DNA from: Bacteroidota bacterium | Lineage (GTDB): Bacteria; Bacteroidota; Bacteroidia; Cytophagales; UBA9547 | Assembly (NCBI GenBank): GCA_004293915.1 | Contig: RDZG01000058.1 | Span: forward strand, 1-64,000 | DNA: 64,000 nucleotides | Reading direction: 5' to 3' | Shown: positions 36,628 through 45,983 of the stretch, in pieces | Numbering within the stretch: the first letter of the stretch is position 1 | How the letters are laid out: each line of letters begins with the position of its first letter | The notes under the pieces: generated by a model | Told to the model about the DNA's origin: nothing | Database searches by the model: none | What the model saw: only the letters and a program-made list of their open reading frames with translations | Program-made: the position numbers and the translations under genes

Positions 36628-37134
36628 TTAAAATAGTGTTTCGCCAGTTAATAATCTGCCTGCTTTTCGAATATTTGAACCGCCAGAAATTCTTAAAACT
36701 GACCCAGTAATAACACCTCCAGTTATAATTGCTCCACCGATAAGTTGCAACCCAGCTCCATCTGAAGAGTTTCTATATGATGAAGCCCCAGCTACTGAAA
36801 TCAATAAGCCAAGACCAACTGCTACTATCGAAACAATACCACCAGTCATAATTTGTTCTCCACCCTTTTTTATTAAAAAACCTGCCATTTTTAGTTTATC
36901 ATCTTCAATTTTGATATTCAAATTATCTTTTTTGATTCCTAAAATAGACTCTTTTCTTAGTTCTATTTCATCATTAAGCACAACCTCTTGGTTTTCAATT
37001 GGCAATTGCGCTAAATTGGATAAAACAATTAGATTTTTATCTGATTGTTTTTCGTTCACTGAACTTGTGCTTTGTGCAATTGTATGAATCGAAGAAGAAA
37101 ATAAAAGGGAAATGATTAAATGAATTTTGTGCAT
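36628..37134 (-). CDS. Exported protein, tandem paralogue 2
   Basis: About 168 aa from the ATG at 37134, which gives a signal peptide MHKIHLIISLLFSSSIHTIAQ; a start at 37206 would bury it. The C-terminal half (KMAGFLIKKGGEQIMTGGIV, GGAIITGGVITGSVLRISGG, NIRKAGRLLTGETLF) aligns with the neighbour downstream, so the pair arose by tandem duplication. Function unknown. Confidence 0.65.
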   Translation of the reverse strand: MHKIHLIISLLFSSSIHTIAQSTSSVNEKQSDKNLIVLSNLAQLPIENQEVVLNDEIELRKESILGIKKDNLNIKIEDDKLKMAGFLIKKGGEQIMTGGIVSIVAVGLGLLISVAGASSYRNSSDGAGLQLIGGAIITGGVITGSVLRISGGSNIRKAGRLLTGETLF

Positions 37135-37208
37135 TTTAATAAAATTTAGAAAATTGAAAATAGATTTTAGTACATATTTAGACACTAAAGTAAAACTTTT
37201 AATCAAAA

Positions 37209-38252
37209 CTATTCAGAAGTTAAAGTCTTATTTTTAAGTTTTTGTGTTATTTTTTTAATCATATATTCTGCATTTTTTTTGAAATTTGATGTAGAATCTA
37301 CCTTTAAATAATAGGCTAATGCTTCTTGATGTCTACCAGAATACAATAATGTAGTAGCTAAATTATTGTCCAAATTTTTTGAACTAGGTTGAAGAGATTC
37401 TAATTTTTTGTATAAAAAGTAAGCTGTTCTATGATTTTTTTTAGCTAATTTATAATCTGCCAGTTGCTTTAATGCCTTTATATTAGAGCTATCCTGAAAA
37501 AGTATCTTTGAAAAATACAGCATACTTTTATCTTTTTCGCCAAGTAAAAACAGCGAATTTGCTTTTATACAATTAGTTTCAATCGAATTTGAATCTAATA
37601 TTAAACTTTTCGATGCAACATTTATTGCCTTTTCATACGCTTTGTTTTGATAAAACAATACACTTAATTTATCAATTGCTGGTTTGAAACTGCTGTCTGT
37701 TTTGATGGATTTTTCGCAATATAAAATGGCTGAATTGGTGTCTTTTGCTACTAAATAAATTTCTGCTTTTTTGAATAGCAAATCAGCATTGAGCGAATCT
37801 TTTGCTAATTTGTTATTAATCAATTCTTTAGCTTTATCAAAATTTTTGGCTTGTAAAAAAATATCGATTGCTTTGCTGGTAAATTCCATGTCAGATAAAT
37901 CGTTGATGTCAAGTTGGTTGAGTACATCAAACGCATCTAGATATTGAGATTTTTTGTAAAAACATTCTGATAAAGTGATTAAATATTTTTTCTTAGATTG
38001 TATCGAAATTGCTTTTCTGATTTGTAATAAAGCCTCATCAATTTTTCCTTGTTTAAGGTAATCTTTTGCAAGTAAATAGAAAATAAAGTCGTTATTTGGA
38101 TTTTCTTCTAGTTTATTTTTTAAATATTTTATACGAATTGGCAATGTAGATTCTGAGTCTTTAGGCAATGGAGGAATTTTATCGTACGTTTTTTTACACG
38201 ATAATTGAACTAGAATTAAAAAAAATAATAGCGTTTTGTGTAAGTAATTCAA
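37209..38252 (-). CDS. TPR-repeat lipoprotein
   Basis: 347 aa. The signal ends at QLSCKKTYD, giving an acylated Cys near residue 19. About six to eight tetratricopeptide repeats follow (LAKDYLKQGKIDEALLQIRK and similar). TPR solenoids mediate protein contacts; several T9SS and gliding proteins are TPR lipoproteins, but this one is not a clear match. It is followed by the paralogue pair and preceded by ribH 2 bp away. Confidence 0.78.
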   Translation of the reverse strand: MNYLHKTLLFFLILVQLSCKKTYDKIPPLPKDSESTLPIRIKYLKNKLEENPNNDFIFYLLAKDYLKQGKIDEALLQIRKAISIQSKKKYLITLSECFYKKSQYLDAFDVLNQLDINDLSDMEFTSKAIDIFLQAKNFDKAKELINNKLAKDSLNADLLFKKAEIYLVAKDTNSAILYCEKSIKTDSSFKPAIDKLSVLFYQNKAYEKAINVASKSLILDSNSIETNCIKANSLFLLGEKDKSMLYFSKILFQDSSNIKALKQLADYKLAKKNHRTAYFLYKKLESLQPSSKNLDNNLATTLLYSGRHQEALAYYLKVDSTSNFKKNAEYMIKKITQKLKNKTLTSE

Positions 38253-38254
38253 TG

Positions 38255-38731
38255 TTAAAAACTTAGCATTTTTAAAGCAGTTACTGCCGCTTCATCGCCT
38301 TTATTTCCGTGTTTTCCACCCGCACGATCTAAGGCTTGTTGTTCATTATTGGTAGTAAGTACGCCAAAAATTACTGGTTTATTAAACTTTAAATTAACCT
38401 CAGTTATGCCCATTGTAACGCCTTGACATATATACTCAAAGTGTGGCGTGTCGCCTTTTATTACACAGCCAATAGCAATTACCGCATCAATATCTAATTT
38501 TTGAGCCATAAATTGCGATGCCAAAGTAAGCTCAAATGCACCTGGTACGCTTTTTACAATAATGTTTTCTGATTTTACACCTTCGTCAATTAGTCGCGAA
38601 ATTGCTCCAGAAGAAAGTGCGTTTGTGATTTCACTATTCCATTCGGCTACTATAATGGCAATTTTATAGCTTGAATAATCTTGCTTTTTAGAAATTTTCT
38701 GCGAACTTAAATTTTGCTTTGCTGACGACAT
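38255..38731 (-). CDS. ribH: 6,7-dimethyl-8-ribityllumazine synthase
   Basis: 158 aa. [32 protein letters not shown] and [24 protein letters not shown] are diagnostic. It condenses an aminouracil with dihydroxybutanone phosphate in riboflavin synthesis, usually as a 60-mer capsid. It lies 2 bp after the response-regulator gene and 2 bp before the TPR gene. The first 25 residues are longer than in the E. coli enzyme. Confidence 0.95.
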   Translation of the reverse strand: MSSAKQNLSSQKISKKQDYSSYKIAIIVAEWNSEITNALSSGAISRLIDEGVKSENIIVKSVPGAFELTLASQFMAQKLDIDAVIAIGCVIKGDTPHFEYICQGVTMGITEVNLKFNKPVIFGVLTTNNEQQALDRAGGKHGNKGDEAAVTALKMLSF

Positions 38732-38733
38732 TT

Positions 38734-39132
38734 TTATTGAGATATTTTTTGAATTACTTCTAAAAACCCATCAGGTGAAATTGGTTTTGGCATATAATCT
38801 TTTACAAATGACTTTAATTGAAATGCTTCAAAATCTGTTCTATTGTCAGAACTAGTAAGAATTATAATATTAGTTTTATTAACTAATGCCGAATCGAATT
38901 TTTCGAATTCTTCTATAAAACCATAACCATTAATGAGTGGCATATTGATGTCTAAAAAGATTGCATTGGGCCAGTTTTCAGGAGAGTTTACGAGAGAATT
39001 TAAGTATTCTAAAGCACTTTTTGCAGAGTTTTTTGTAGTTAGCAATCCTTTATATCCAGCTCTTTCGATCACTATTTTTGCAATTAATAAGTCAGTGTCG
39101 TTATCGTCAATTACTAATATTTTGTTTATCAC
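38734..39132 (-). CDS. Single-domain response regulator
   Basis: 132 aa, a receiver domain only. Acidic pocket residues Asp9 and Asp10, phospho-acceptor Asp61 (LDINMP), Thr93/Ser94 and Lys116 (KPIS) are all present. No output domain and no adjacent kinase are seen, so it probably works through protein contacts in a phosphorelay. Confidence 0.93.
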   Translation of the reverse strand: MINKILVIDDNDTDLLIAKIVIERAGYKGLLTTKNSAKSALEYLNSLVNSPENWPNAIFLDINMPLINGYGFIEEFEKFDSALVNKTNIIILTSSDNRTDFEAFQLKSFVKDYMPKPISPDGFLEVIQKISQ

Positions 39133-39202
39133 TTGAAATTGTTTTATGTAAAGTAGAAGTATTTATATTCAAATATAGCATTGATATTATATTTTTCACA
39201 AT

Positions 39203-40009
39203 TTATTTGCTCATTTCCTTGATTTTTAATTCAGTAAATTTCTTTTTACTTTCTAGCGGGAAGTCGCTATTCATAAACCAGTCGTAATAACCAGGTTCTG
39301 ATTTTAAAACAAAACTTACCATTTTGTCTTTGTGTTTTCCAAAATTAAATACGGGTTGTCCTAATTTATTATACACAAATCGTGCCGAAAAATCGATTTG
39401 ATTCGACATCGAAAGTTTGTGCAAAACTGCCATGTCGTTTTCAACTGGTGTTATTTCTTTGCCTGTGGCTTTGTCTTCTATTTTTACTCCATTGTATTTA
39501 ATAACCTGAGCATCAAGTACTTCGAGTGTTGCCAAAGTGTCGGCTTCGGCACTATGTGCGTTTTCTAACGATTTGTTGCAATAAAATTTATAAGCTGCCG
39601 AAAGCGTGCGAGGCTCCATCAAATGAAATATTTTTTGAGCATCTACAATGTTTCGTCCTTCGATTTTTAAATCAATATTTAGACGTAAAAATTCTTCTAC
39701 TAAAAGTGGTAAATCAAATTTCACACAATTATATCCACCTAAATCGCAACCTTCGATGAATTGTGCAAATGTTTTGGCTACTTCATTAAATTTCGGACAA
39801 TCTTTTATATCATCATTTGAAATTCCATGTACCATTTCTGCTTCTGCCGAAATAGGAATTCCAGGATTTATTCTTTTTGTAAGTGTTTTGATTTCGCCAT
39901 TTGGAGAAAGTTTTACAAAACTAATTTCAACAATTCTATCGCTTGTTGTACTCAATCCTGTAGATTCAATATCGAAAAATACGAGTGGTTTTTTTAATTT
40001 TAAATTCAT
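39203..40009 (-). CDS. DEDDh-type 3'-5' exonuclease (DnaQ-like)
   Basis: 268 aa. The DEDDh motifs are FFDIESTGLS, GGYNCVKFDLPLL and ENAHSAEADTLATLEVL. It resembles the proofreading subunit of DNA polymerase III or related exonucleases; a C-terminal ~70-residue extension (FNFGKHKDKMVSFVLKSEPG) is a common small domain in Bacteroidota DnaQ-like proteins. Whether it is the main replicative proofreader cannot be said. Confidence 0.88.
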   Translation of the reverse strand: MNLKLKKPLVFFDIESTGLSTTSDRIVEISFVKLSPNGEIKTLTKRINPGIPISAEAEMVHGISNDDIKDCPKFNEVAKTFAQFIEGCDLGGYNCVKFDLPLLVEEFLRLNIDLKIEGRNIVDAQKIFHLMEPRTLSAAYKFYCNKSLENAHSAEADTLATLEVLDAQVIKYNGVKIEDKATGKEITPVENDMAVLHKLSMSNQIDFSARFVYNKLGQPVFNFGKHKDKMVSFVLKSEPGYYDWFMNSDFPLESKKKFTELKIKEMSK

Positions 40010-40013
40010 GTGG

Positions 40014-41015
40014 TTAATTTAAGATAAATACTTGCCAAAGACAACTAATAATTAGTAATAATAATGCAAGTGGTGTTAAAACTTTCCAACATAAACTCAT
40101 TAGTTGGTCAACTCTTAGTCGAGGAAATGTCCACCTGATCCATATTTGAATAATCATAAATACAAAAGATTTTGAAATCAACCAAAAGCCACTACAAAGC
40201 ATGGCTAAAACAGAGCTATCATTGATAGCTATCCATGCTTTTGGAAATGGACTTGCCCACCCACCAAAAAATAATATCGCACCTAATAGACTCACTAAGA
40301 ACATCATAGCATATTCTGCTAAAAAGAAAATGGCAAATCTGAAACCAGAATATTCTACATGAAAACCTGCTACTAATTCGCTTTCTGCTTCTGGGATATC
40401 AAAAGGAGCTCTATTGCATTCGGCAAGTGTGGCTATAAAAAATACAATCCAAGCAATAAATAAATGTGGAGCTTTAATGGCATTCCAACTCAAAATACCA
40501 TATTGGGTTTGCTGTTGAGTGATTTCTTGCAAATCGAGTGTTTGGGAAATACAAAGTACAGATAAAACGGTTAATCCGACTGGAATTTCGTATGAAATTA
40601 TTTGCGCTACCGAACGCATTGCACCAAAAAGTGCATATTTATTGTTAGAAGCCCAACCTGCCATCAAAAGCCCAATTACATCAAGCGAAATAATGGCTAA
40701 TAAAAAAAACACGCCTGTTTCTACTTTTGCAGCCTGTCCCCAACTTGAAAATGGAATTACTGCAAAACCTGCAAAAACAGCCACAAAAACCAAAATTGGG
40801 GCTAATTTAAAGAATGTTTTATCGGCAGAAGTTGGTATGATATCTTCTTTCTGAATCAATTTTAACAAATCGGCAACGGGTTGAAGCGTGCCAAATTTAC
40901 CAACTTGCATGGGTCCAAATCGGTCTTGAATAAAAGATGCAATTTTACGTTCAAAGTAAAAAATTACAATGACACATGTTAAAAGGAGTATTAAAGATGC
41001 TAAAAAGGCTATCAC
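40014..41015 (-). CDS. nuoH: NADH-quinone oxidoreductase subunit H
   Basis: 333 aa with about eight or nine helices. The segments KIASFIQDRFGPMQVGKFGT, QPVADLLKLIQKED, RAPFDIPEAESELVAGFHVE and RWTFPRLRVDQLMSLCWK are hallmarks of NuoH, the membrane subunit at the quinone site of complex I. No other nuo genes are seen in the window, so complex I genes appear dispersed. Its ATG overlaps the E2 stop by 4 bp. Confidence 0.95.
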   Translation of the reverse strand: MIAFLASLILLLTCVIVIFYFERKIASFIQDRFGPMQVGKFGTLQPVADLLKLIQKEDIIPTSADKTFFKLAPILVFVAVFAGFAVIPFSSWGQAAKVETGVFFLLAIISLDVIGLLMAGWASNNKYALFGAMRSVAQIISYEIPVGLTVLSVLCISQTLDLQEITQQQTQYGILSWNAIKAPHLFIAWIVFFIATLAECNRAPFDIPEAESELVAGFHVEYSGFRFAIFFLAEYAMMFLVSLLGAILFFGGWASPFPKAWIAINDSSVLAMLCSGFWLISKSFVFMIIQIWIRWTFPRLRVDQLMSLCWKVLTPLALLLLIISCLWQVFILN

Positions 41016-42409
41016 GCGAAAATATTTCTGTCTGCGTCAAATTTTTCTAAATAATCAGATACTTTTTTGGCAAACGAACCACCCAAAGCACCATCTATAA
41101 TTCGATGATCATACGAATGTGAAAGCATCAAAATATGCCTAATCCCAATGGTGTCGCCATGTTCGGTTTCTACAACATAAGGTTTTTTTAAAATCGAACC
41201 AAATGCCATAATGCCAACCTGAGGCTGCACCAAAACTGGAGTTCCCATCACATTTCCAAATCCACCAATATTAGAAATAGTGTATGTGCCATCCGATAAA
41301 TCATCGGCAGTCAATTTGCCTGCTTTAGTTTTTCTGATTAAATCATTATATGCTTTTGTTAAGCCCGAAATATTATATCTATCAGCATGTTTCAAAACTG
41401 GAACTATTAAATTTCCATCATTTAATGCAACTGCAATGCCAATATTAATATCTTTTTTGATAATTATTTTATCGCCATCAACCGAAGAATTCAACATTGG
41501 ATAATCCTTCAAGGCTTTTGCAATGGCTTCTATAAAAACGGGAGTAAAAGTAATTACTTCGCCTTCACGTTTCATAAATTCGTTTTTTACTTTTCCCCTC
41601 CATTGTACCATGCTTGTTACATCGGTTTCGACCCAAGATGTAACGGTGGCAGAAATTTTTTGCGATTCAATCATGCGTTGTGCGATGATTTTCCGCATTC
41701 TATCCATTTCTATTACTTCAAATTTGCCATTAAATTGTGGCTCGGTTTTTGGCAATGGCTCTGGCTTTGGAGTTATAACTGGCTCAAAATTAGGTTTTTG
41801 TATTTCGGTAGGTTGCCAAGTATAGTTTTCTGTTGGTTTTTGATAAACTGGCTCAATTGGTTGTTCTAATGGTTTTGAAATAAATGCAGAAACACTATTT
41901 CTTTTGTTGATATAATTTAAAATATCTTGTTTTGTTACTCTATTTTCGAGTCCCGAACCATCAATTGTTTCGAGTTCGTGCAACGATATTTGCTCTTCTT
42001 TTGCGATATTCAAAACCAATGGCGAATAAAATCGAGCCACACTGCTACTTGATTTAGTTGTAATGTTCGAACTAAAACTTTGCTTAATTTGCTCAACTTG
42101 TGTTTCGATTTTTGCAACAGGATTTTCATCAACCTCTGCTAACGCAACTTGCGGTTTTTCTATTCCACTAGCCGTTACAATTTGTGCCAAAACTGCTCCC
42201 ACTTTGATGGTTTCGCCTTCTTTTGCAAATATTTTTCCTAAAATACCTGCAACAGTAGATGGCACTTCGGTATCGACTTTATCCGTTGCAACTTCTAATA
42301 TAGATTCGTCTTTTTCAATTCGCTCTCCTTCTTTTTTTAGCCAACGAATCACAGTGGCTTCAAAAATACTTTCTCCCATCTTTGGCATTATGATTTCTGT
42401 AGATGACAT
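41012..42409 (-). CDS. 2-oxoacid dehydrogenase E2 component (dihydrolipoyl acyltransferase)
   Basis: 465 aa. The lipoyl domain has the attachment Lys44 in EVATDKVDTEVPS. A Pro-rich linker and E1/E3-binding domain (FYSPLVLNIAKEEQI, GLENRVTKQDILNYI) follow, then the catalytic domain ending in SYDHRIIDGALGG with the active-site His and Asp. The acyl specificity (pyruvate, 2-oxoglutarate or branched-chain) cannot be read by eye; linker style suggests the branched-chain or mixed type. E1 and E3 genes are not in the window. Confidence 0.9.
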   Translation of the reverse strand: MSSTEIIMPKMGESIFEATVIRWLKKEGERIEKDESILEVATDKVDTEVPSTVAGILGKIFAKEGETIKVGAVLAQIVTASGIEKPQVALAEVDENPVAKIETQVEQIKQSFSSNITTKSSSSVARFYSPLVLNIAKEEQISLHELETIDGSGLENRVTKQDILNYINKRNSVSAFISKPLEQPIEPVYQKPTENYTWQPTEIQKPNFEPVITPKPEPLPKTEPQFNGKFEVIEMDRMRKIIAQRMIESQKISATVTSWVETDVTSMVQWRGKVKNEFMKREGEVITFTPVFIEAIAKALKDYPMLNSSVDGDKIIIKKDINIGIAVALNDGNLIVPVLKHADRYNISGLTKAYNDLIRKTKAGKLTADDLSDGTYTISNIGGFGNVMGTPVLVQPQVGIMAFGSILKKPYVVETEHGDTIGIRHILMLSHSYDHRIIDGALGGSFAKKVSDYLEKFDADRNIFA

Positions 42410-42605
42410 AAATTAGAGTTGCAGAATTAAGATTTTGAATTTATCATTGTATAAATATTGCACAAAAATAAATTTAAAATTCAACATTCATAATCACAAC
42501 CTCATATTTAATTGAAACTACCTATTTCTGTTGTTATTTTAACTTTTAATATTTGAAATTATATTACAAATAATCAAGATTAGATATTGTATTTAAAGCA
42601 ACCGA

Positions 42606-42634
42606 TTGTAATTTCAATTTATGTTTTATCTTTG
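42606..42634 (+). promoter_or_regulatory. Promoter of the small-gene cassette
   Basis: TTG at 42606-42608 and TATCTTTG at 42627-42634, separated by 18 bp, match the Bacteroidota -33/-7 pattern. The ATG at 42652 follows 17 bp later. So the cassette carries its own promoter. Confidence 0.6.
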
Positions 42635-42651
42635 TAATACTATTTTGAAGA

Positions 42652-42837
42652 ATGAATCAAAAACAAAAAGAGGAATTAGGAAAATACTTATTAGACATTT
42701 CTAAGTTTATATTTGCTGGAGTTTTTCTAATCAAGTTATTGGATACAAATAGTATTGAAAAAATCATAGTATTAGCTAGTGGATTATTTGCTACACTTGG
42801 TTTTTTATTTGTTGGAATAAAATTACTTAAAAATTAA
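42652..42837 (+). CDS. Small two-helix membrane protein (DUF6722-like)
   Basis: 61 aa: charged NQKQKEELGKYLLDISKFIF then two hydrophobic helices. The start ELGKYLLDISKF resembles DUF6722 proteins, which occur across Bacteroidota beside tiny membrane ORFs. Function unknown. It lies within the direct-repeat cassette and is followed 4 bp later by a tiny ORF, paralleling 17405-17798. Confidence 0.65.
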   Translation: MNQKQKEELGKYLLDISKFIFAGVFLIKLLDTNSIEKIIVLASGLFATLGFLFVGIKLLKN

Positions 42838-42841
42838 AATT

Positions 42842-42940
42842 ATGGTATTGGGATATATGTATATTGGATTAGCAGTAATAGCATTAGGTTTAATTATTTG
42901 GGTAAATAATCTACCTGAAAATAAAAAAACTTCAACTTAA
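42842..42940 (+). CDS. Tiny single-helix membrane protein
   Basis: 32 aa, MVLGYMYIGLAVIALG and one hydrophobic helix, then a polar tail NNLPENKKTST. Four bases after the previous gene and in the same cassette. The recurrent pairing with a two-helix partner argues that it is a real gene. Confidence 0.55.
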   Translation: MVLGYMYIGLAVIALGLIIWVNNLPENKKTST

Positions 42941-43021
42941 TTTCTGTCTTTTACAAAATATTTTTTATATTTTTACATATTGATAATTATTTTTTCAATA
43001 TAATCACAACCTCATATTTAA

Positions 43022-43861
43022 TTGAAACTACCTATTTCTGTTGTTATTTTAACTTTTAATGAAGAAAAAAATATTGAAGAAACATTAAGTTCAGTTAAAA
43101 AACTTACAAACGACATTGTAATTATAGATTCGTTTTCTAGCGATCAAACTATTGAAATAGCAGAAAAATACAATTGTTTTGTTTTGCAAAATAAATTTGA
43201 AACATTTACTAAACAATGGGATTTTGGTTTGAAAAATACGCCATACAAAAGTGTTTGGATATTGGGATTAGATGCCGATCAAGTTCTTAGTAATGAATTA
43301 ATTGATGAAGTAAAAGATGTAATATCTTTGCCTCAATCTGTTTCTGGATTTTATATCAAACGTAAAATGTTTTTTTTAGATAAATGGATAAAACATGGCG
43401 GATATTATCCCTTATATTTATTAAAATTATTCAAATCAGATGCTGTATACTTAGACAAAGGCGAATTGATGGAACACCATTTTTATGTAAATGGAGCAAC
43501 AAAAAAATTAAAAAACGATATAATTGAAAATAACAAAAACGAAACAATAGAGTTTTGGCTCAACAAACACGTAAAATATGCAAAAATGCAAGCTTTAGAA
43601 GAGTTTACACAGTCTAAATCAGAAAAAAAAGGAAATTTATTTGGAAATATTAATGAAAGAAAAACTTTTCTCAGAAAACAAATTTGGGAAAATTTACCTT
43701 TGTTTGTCCGACCATTTATTTATTTTATTTATAGATTTATTTTTCTTCTTGGATTTTTAGATGGCAGACGAGGGTTGATTTTCCATTTTCTACAAGCATT
43801 TTGGTATCGTTTTGTGGTTGATGCAAAAATTTATGAATTAAAAAATAATGCAAAATCTTAG
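43022..43861 (+). CDS. Family 2 glycosyltransferase (WaaE/KdtX-like)
   Basis: 279 aa, starting at a TTG. ISVVILTFNEEKNIEETLSS and the metal-binding WILGLDADQVLS are GT2 (GT-A fold) signatures; the middle FLDKWIKHGGYYPLYLLKLF and a hydrophobic C-terminal segment fit WaaE-type lipopolysaccharide glucosyl/heptosyl transferases. Its first 13 codons are repeated upstream. It overlaps the acetyltransferase gene by 14 bp. Confidence 0.85.
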   Translation: MKLPISVVILTFNEEKNIEETLSSVKKLTNDIVIIDSFSSDQTIEIAEKYNCFVLQNKFETFTKQWDFGLKNTPYKSVWILGLDADQVLSNELIDEVKDVISLPQSVSGFYIKRKMFFLDKWIKHGGYYPLYLLKLFKSDAVYLDKGELMEHHFYVNGATKKLKNDIIENNKNETIEFWLNKHVKYAKMQALEEFTQSKSEKKGNLFGNINERKTFLRKQIWENLPLFVRPFIYFIYRFIFLLGFLDGRRGLIFHFLQAFWYRFVVDAKIYELKNNAKS

Positions 43862-44393
43862 TACATACAATAATTATTGGTATCATTCAGGAGGAAATCC
43901 TGTGAAACGATTGCTATGGTATATTATAAATTCATGTATTTTTAACTCGTATTTATTTCCAATTAATTTTCTGAAAATTTTTTTACTCAAACTTTTTGGT
44001 GCCAAAATCGGCAAAGGAGTGATAATAAAACCTGCAGTAAATATAAAATATCCTTGGTTTTTAGAAATAGGTAATAATACTTGGATTGGCGAAAAGGTTT
44101 GGATTGATAATTTAGCTTTTATAAAAATAGGTTCAAATTGCTGTTTGTCGCAAGGTTGTATGTTGCTCACTGGCAATCACAATTTTAAAAAAACTACGTT
44201 TGATTTAATCGTAAAACCAATAACAATCGAAAATGGGGTTTGGCTGGGAGCAAAATCCATTGTTTGCCCTGGAGTTGTTTGCCATGAAAATAGTGTTTTG
44301 ACAGTTGGCACGATTGCTACTTTTGATTTAGAAAAAAATGGTATTTATGCACAAAATCCGTTGCAAAAAATCAAAGAAAGAGTGTTTGAATAA
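43848..44393 (+). CDS. WcaF-like acetyltransferase (left-handed beta-helix)
   Basis: 181 aa. The hexapeptide-repeat pattern (GAKIGKGVIIKPAVNIKYPW, IGNNTWIGEKVWID, NGVWLGAKSIVCPGVVCHEN) and the loop LLTGNHNFKK are typical of colanic-acid WcaF-type transferases. It O-acetylates sugars of a surface polysaccharide. Translation is coupled to the GT2 gene by the 14-bp overlap. Confidence 0.88.
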   Translation: MQNLSTYNNYWYHSGGNPVKRLLWYIINSCIFNSYLFPINFLKIFLLKLFGAKIGKGVIIKPAVNIKYPWFLEIGNNTWIGEKVWIDNLAFIKIGSNCCLSQGCMLLTGNHNFKKTTFDLIVKPITIENGVWLGAKSIVCPGVVCHENSVLTVGTIATFDLEKNGIYAQNPLQKIKERVFE

Positions 44394-44422
44394 GCAAAAT
44401 AGTTAGTCAAACACCCCTATTT

Positions 44423-45247
44423 TTATGGAAATTTAGGAAATTTACTCCAATCTGGTTTACGTTTTTCCACAAAAGCTTTTTTGCCTTCCTTTCCTTCTTC
44501 TGTTAAGTAATATAATAATGTGGCATTGCCAGCAAGTTCCTGAATACCAGCTTGTCCATCGAGTTCGGCATTAAACGAAGATTTGAGCATTCGTAAGGCA
44601 AGTGGACTTTTTTCTAACATTTTTCTACACCATGAAACAGTTGTTTCTTCCAGTTTTTCTAAAGGCACAACTTTGTTTACTAATCCCATTTCTTTTGCTT
44701 CTATGGCATCGTATTGGTCGCACAAATACCAAATTTCTCTTGCTTTTTTTTGACCAACAATTCTAGCCAAATACGAAGCTCCAAAACCACCATCGAAGCT
44801 ACCAACAATTGGTCCTGTTTGTCCAAATCGAGCATTTTCGGCAGCTACTGTTAAGTCGCAAACCACATGCAACACATGTCCACCGCCAATTGCCCAACCA
44901 GCTACCATAGCCACAATTGGTTTTGGAATCGAACGAATTTGTTTTTGTAAATCCAATACATTTAAACGAGGCACACCATCTCCACCCACGTATCCACCAT
45001 CTCCACGCACTTTTTGATCGCCACCGCTACAAAAAGCTTTTCCACCTTCGCCTGTTAAAATGATAACGCCTAAATCGGTTCGGTCTTTGCAAATATTCAT
45101 GGCATCAATCATTTCGCTCACAGTTAGTGGCGTAAAAGCATTGTGCACATGCGGACGATTGATACTGATTTTAGCAATACCTTCGAATTCAGAAAATAAA
45201 ATTTCTTTATATTCTTTTATGGTTTTCCAGTTATAGATTGAGGTCAT
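44423..45247 (-). CDS. menB: 1,4-dihydroxy-2-naphthoyl-CoA synthase
   Basis: 274 aa from the ATG at 45247 ([20 protein letters not shown]); a start at 45319 would overlap the neighbour by 59 bp. The crotonase core has [41 protein letters not shown] and [20 protein letters not shown], diagnostic of MenB. It closes the second ring of menaquinone from o-succinylbenzoyl-CoA. Confidence 0.95.
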   Translation of the reverse strand: MTSIYNWKTIKEYKEILFSEFEGIAKISINRPHVHNAFTPLTVSEMIDAMNICKDRTDLGVIILTGEGGKAFCSGGDQKVRGDGGYVGGDGVPRLNVLDLQKQIRSIPKPIVAMVAGWAIGGGHVLHVVCDLTVAAENARFGQTGPIVGSFDGGFGASYLARIVGQKKAREIWYLCDQYDAIEAKEMGLVNKVVPLEKLEETTVSWCRKMLEKSPLALRMLKSSFNAELDGQAGIQELAGNATLLYYLTEEGKEGKKAFVEKRKPDWSKFPKFP

Positions 45248-45260
45248 ATATTTAGGTATC

Positions 45261-45671
45261 TTAAGAATTAGTATCTTTTTTAGTAAATTTTCTAAAAACA
45301 AAAACACCTGCCAACCCAACTATTACAGCAATAGCAACATGAGAAGCTTCTTTGGGGTTATTTTGTTCAATAAAATAATAACATAATAAACAAACCATAG
45401 CGACAGCAAATAAGCCTGAAACAATACCTGCCATTTCAGAAATAAACGAAAAATTAACAATTTTTCGCTCCATTTGTTGGCGATGCTTTCCTTCGTTTTC
45501 TGTTAGCGATAAAATACGATTTGGGAAATCTGGATTAATTTCGGCATAATGCGACATGAATTCAGGTGGAGGAATAATGCCTGAATAATGTCTGCTAATT
45601 TGAGCTGTAGTTTTTTGTTGCGAATCGCTACTTGATTGATTATCAGTTTGTTTTGCAGGTTTATTTGACAT
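45261..45671 (-). CDS. DUF2335-type membrane protein
   Basis: 136 aa. [20 protein letters not shown] and then [19 protein letters not shown] are the DUF2335 signature, followed by two helices. Members are common beside phage or mobile regions but the function is unknown. Its start overlaps the 77-aa gene by one base. Confidence 0.75.
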   Translation of the reverse strand: MSNKPAKQTDNQSSSDSQQKTTAQISRHYSGIIPPPEFMSHYAEINPDFPNRILSLTENEGKHRQQMERKIVNFSFISEMAGIVSGLFAVAMVCLLCYYFIEQNNPKEASHVAIAVIVGLAGVFVFRKFTKKDTNS

Positions 45672-45904
45672 TATGAATGTGATAATTCTTTATCAATAAC
45701 TTTTTTAAAATCTGCACCAACTGTGAGCCAATCTGATATTAAAGCTGAGTTTGTATCGGTTTTCAAAATGGAGGCAACACCTTTGTCATAAATGTTTTCT
45801 GAAAAACCAAATGAAAAAAAGAAACTAGAGGAAAATTGGTTTTTACCAATGTTATATTTTCTAATAACTTTGTTTGTAAAATATGTTCTATCTGACAAAT
45901 TCAT
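45671..45904 (-). CDS. Small hypothetical protein paired with DUF2335
   Basis: 77 aa, MNLSDRTYFTNKVIRKYNIG then an aromatic-rich segment and a helical C-terminus. No signal peptide is evident. It ends one base into the start of the DUF2335 gene, so the two are translationally coupled. I do not recognise the family. A candidate -7 element TATATTTG is at 45942-45949 on the minus strand. Confidence 0.55.
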   Translation of the reverse strand: MNLSDRTYFTNKVIRKYNIGKNQFSSSFFFSFGFSENIYDKGVASILKTDTNSALISDWLTVGADFKKVIDKELSHS

Positions 45905-45983
45905 AGTATATGGTTTACTTTTTTTTTCAACGCAAATAATGCAAATATAGTTCTAAAAAACAAAGATTTAGCATTATTATTTT

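Larger units (their letters stand above)
42490..43060. mobile_element. 510-bp cassette flanked by 61-bp perfect direct repeats
   Basis: The 61-bp sequence at 42490-42550 is repeated exactly at 43000-43060, offset 510 bp. The right copy contains the TTG start and first 13 codons of the glycosyltransferase gene; the left copy is a truncated duplicate that would read MKLPISVVILTFNI then stop. Between them lie two small membrane-protein genes with their own promoter. The layout matches insertion at the 5' end of a gene with target duplication, or att-like repeats of a tiny element lacking a recombinase. A local tandem duplication is an alternative. Confidence 0.7.

Noticed and set aside
42652..42940. 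Insertion sequence at the direct repeats
   Set aside because: No transposase or terminal inverted repeats of IS type are present, and the target duplication of 61 bp is far longer than typical for IS elements.
45248..45319. N-terminal extension of menB
   Set aside because: The extra residues overlap the DUF2335 gene and are not part of the MenB fold, which begins at MTSIYNWKT.
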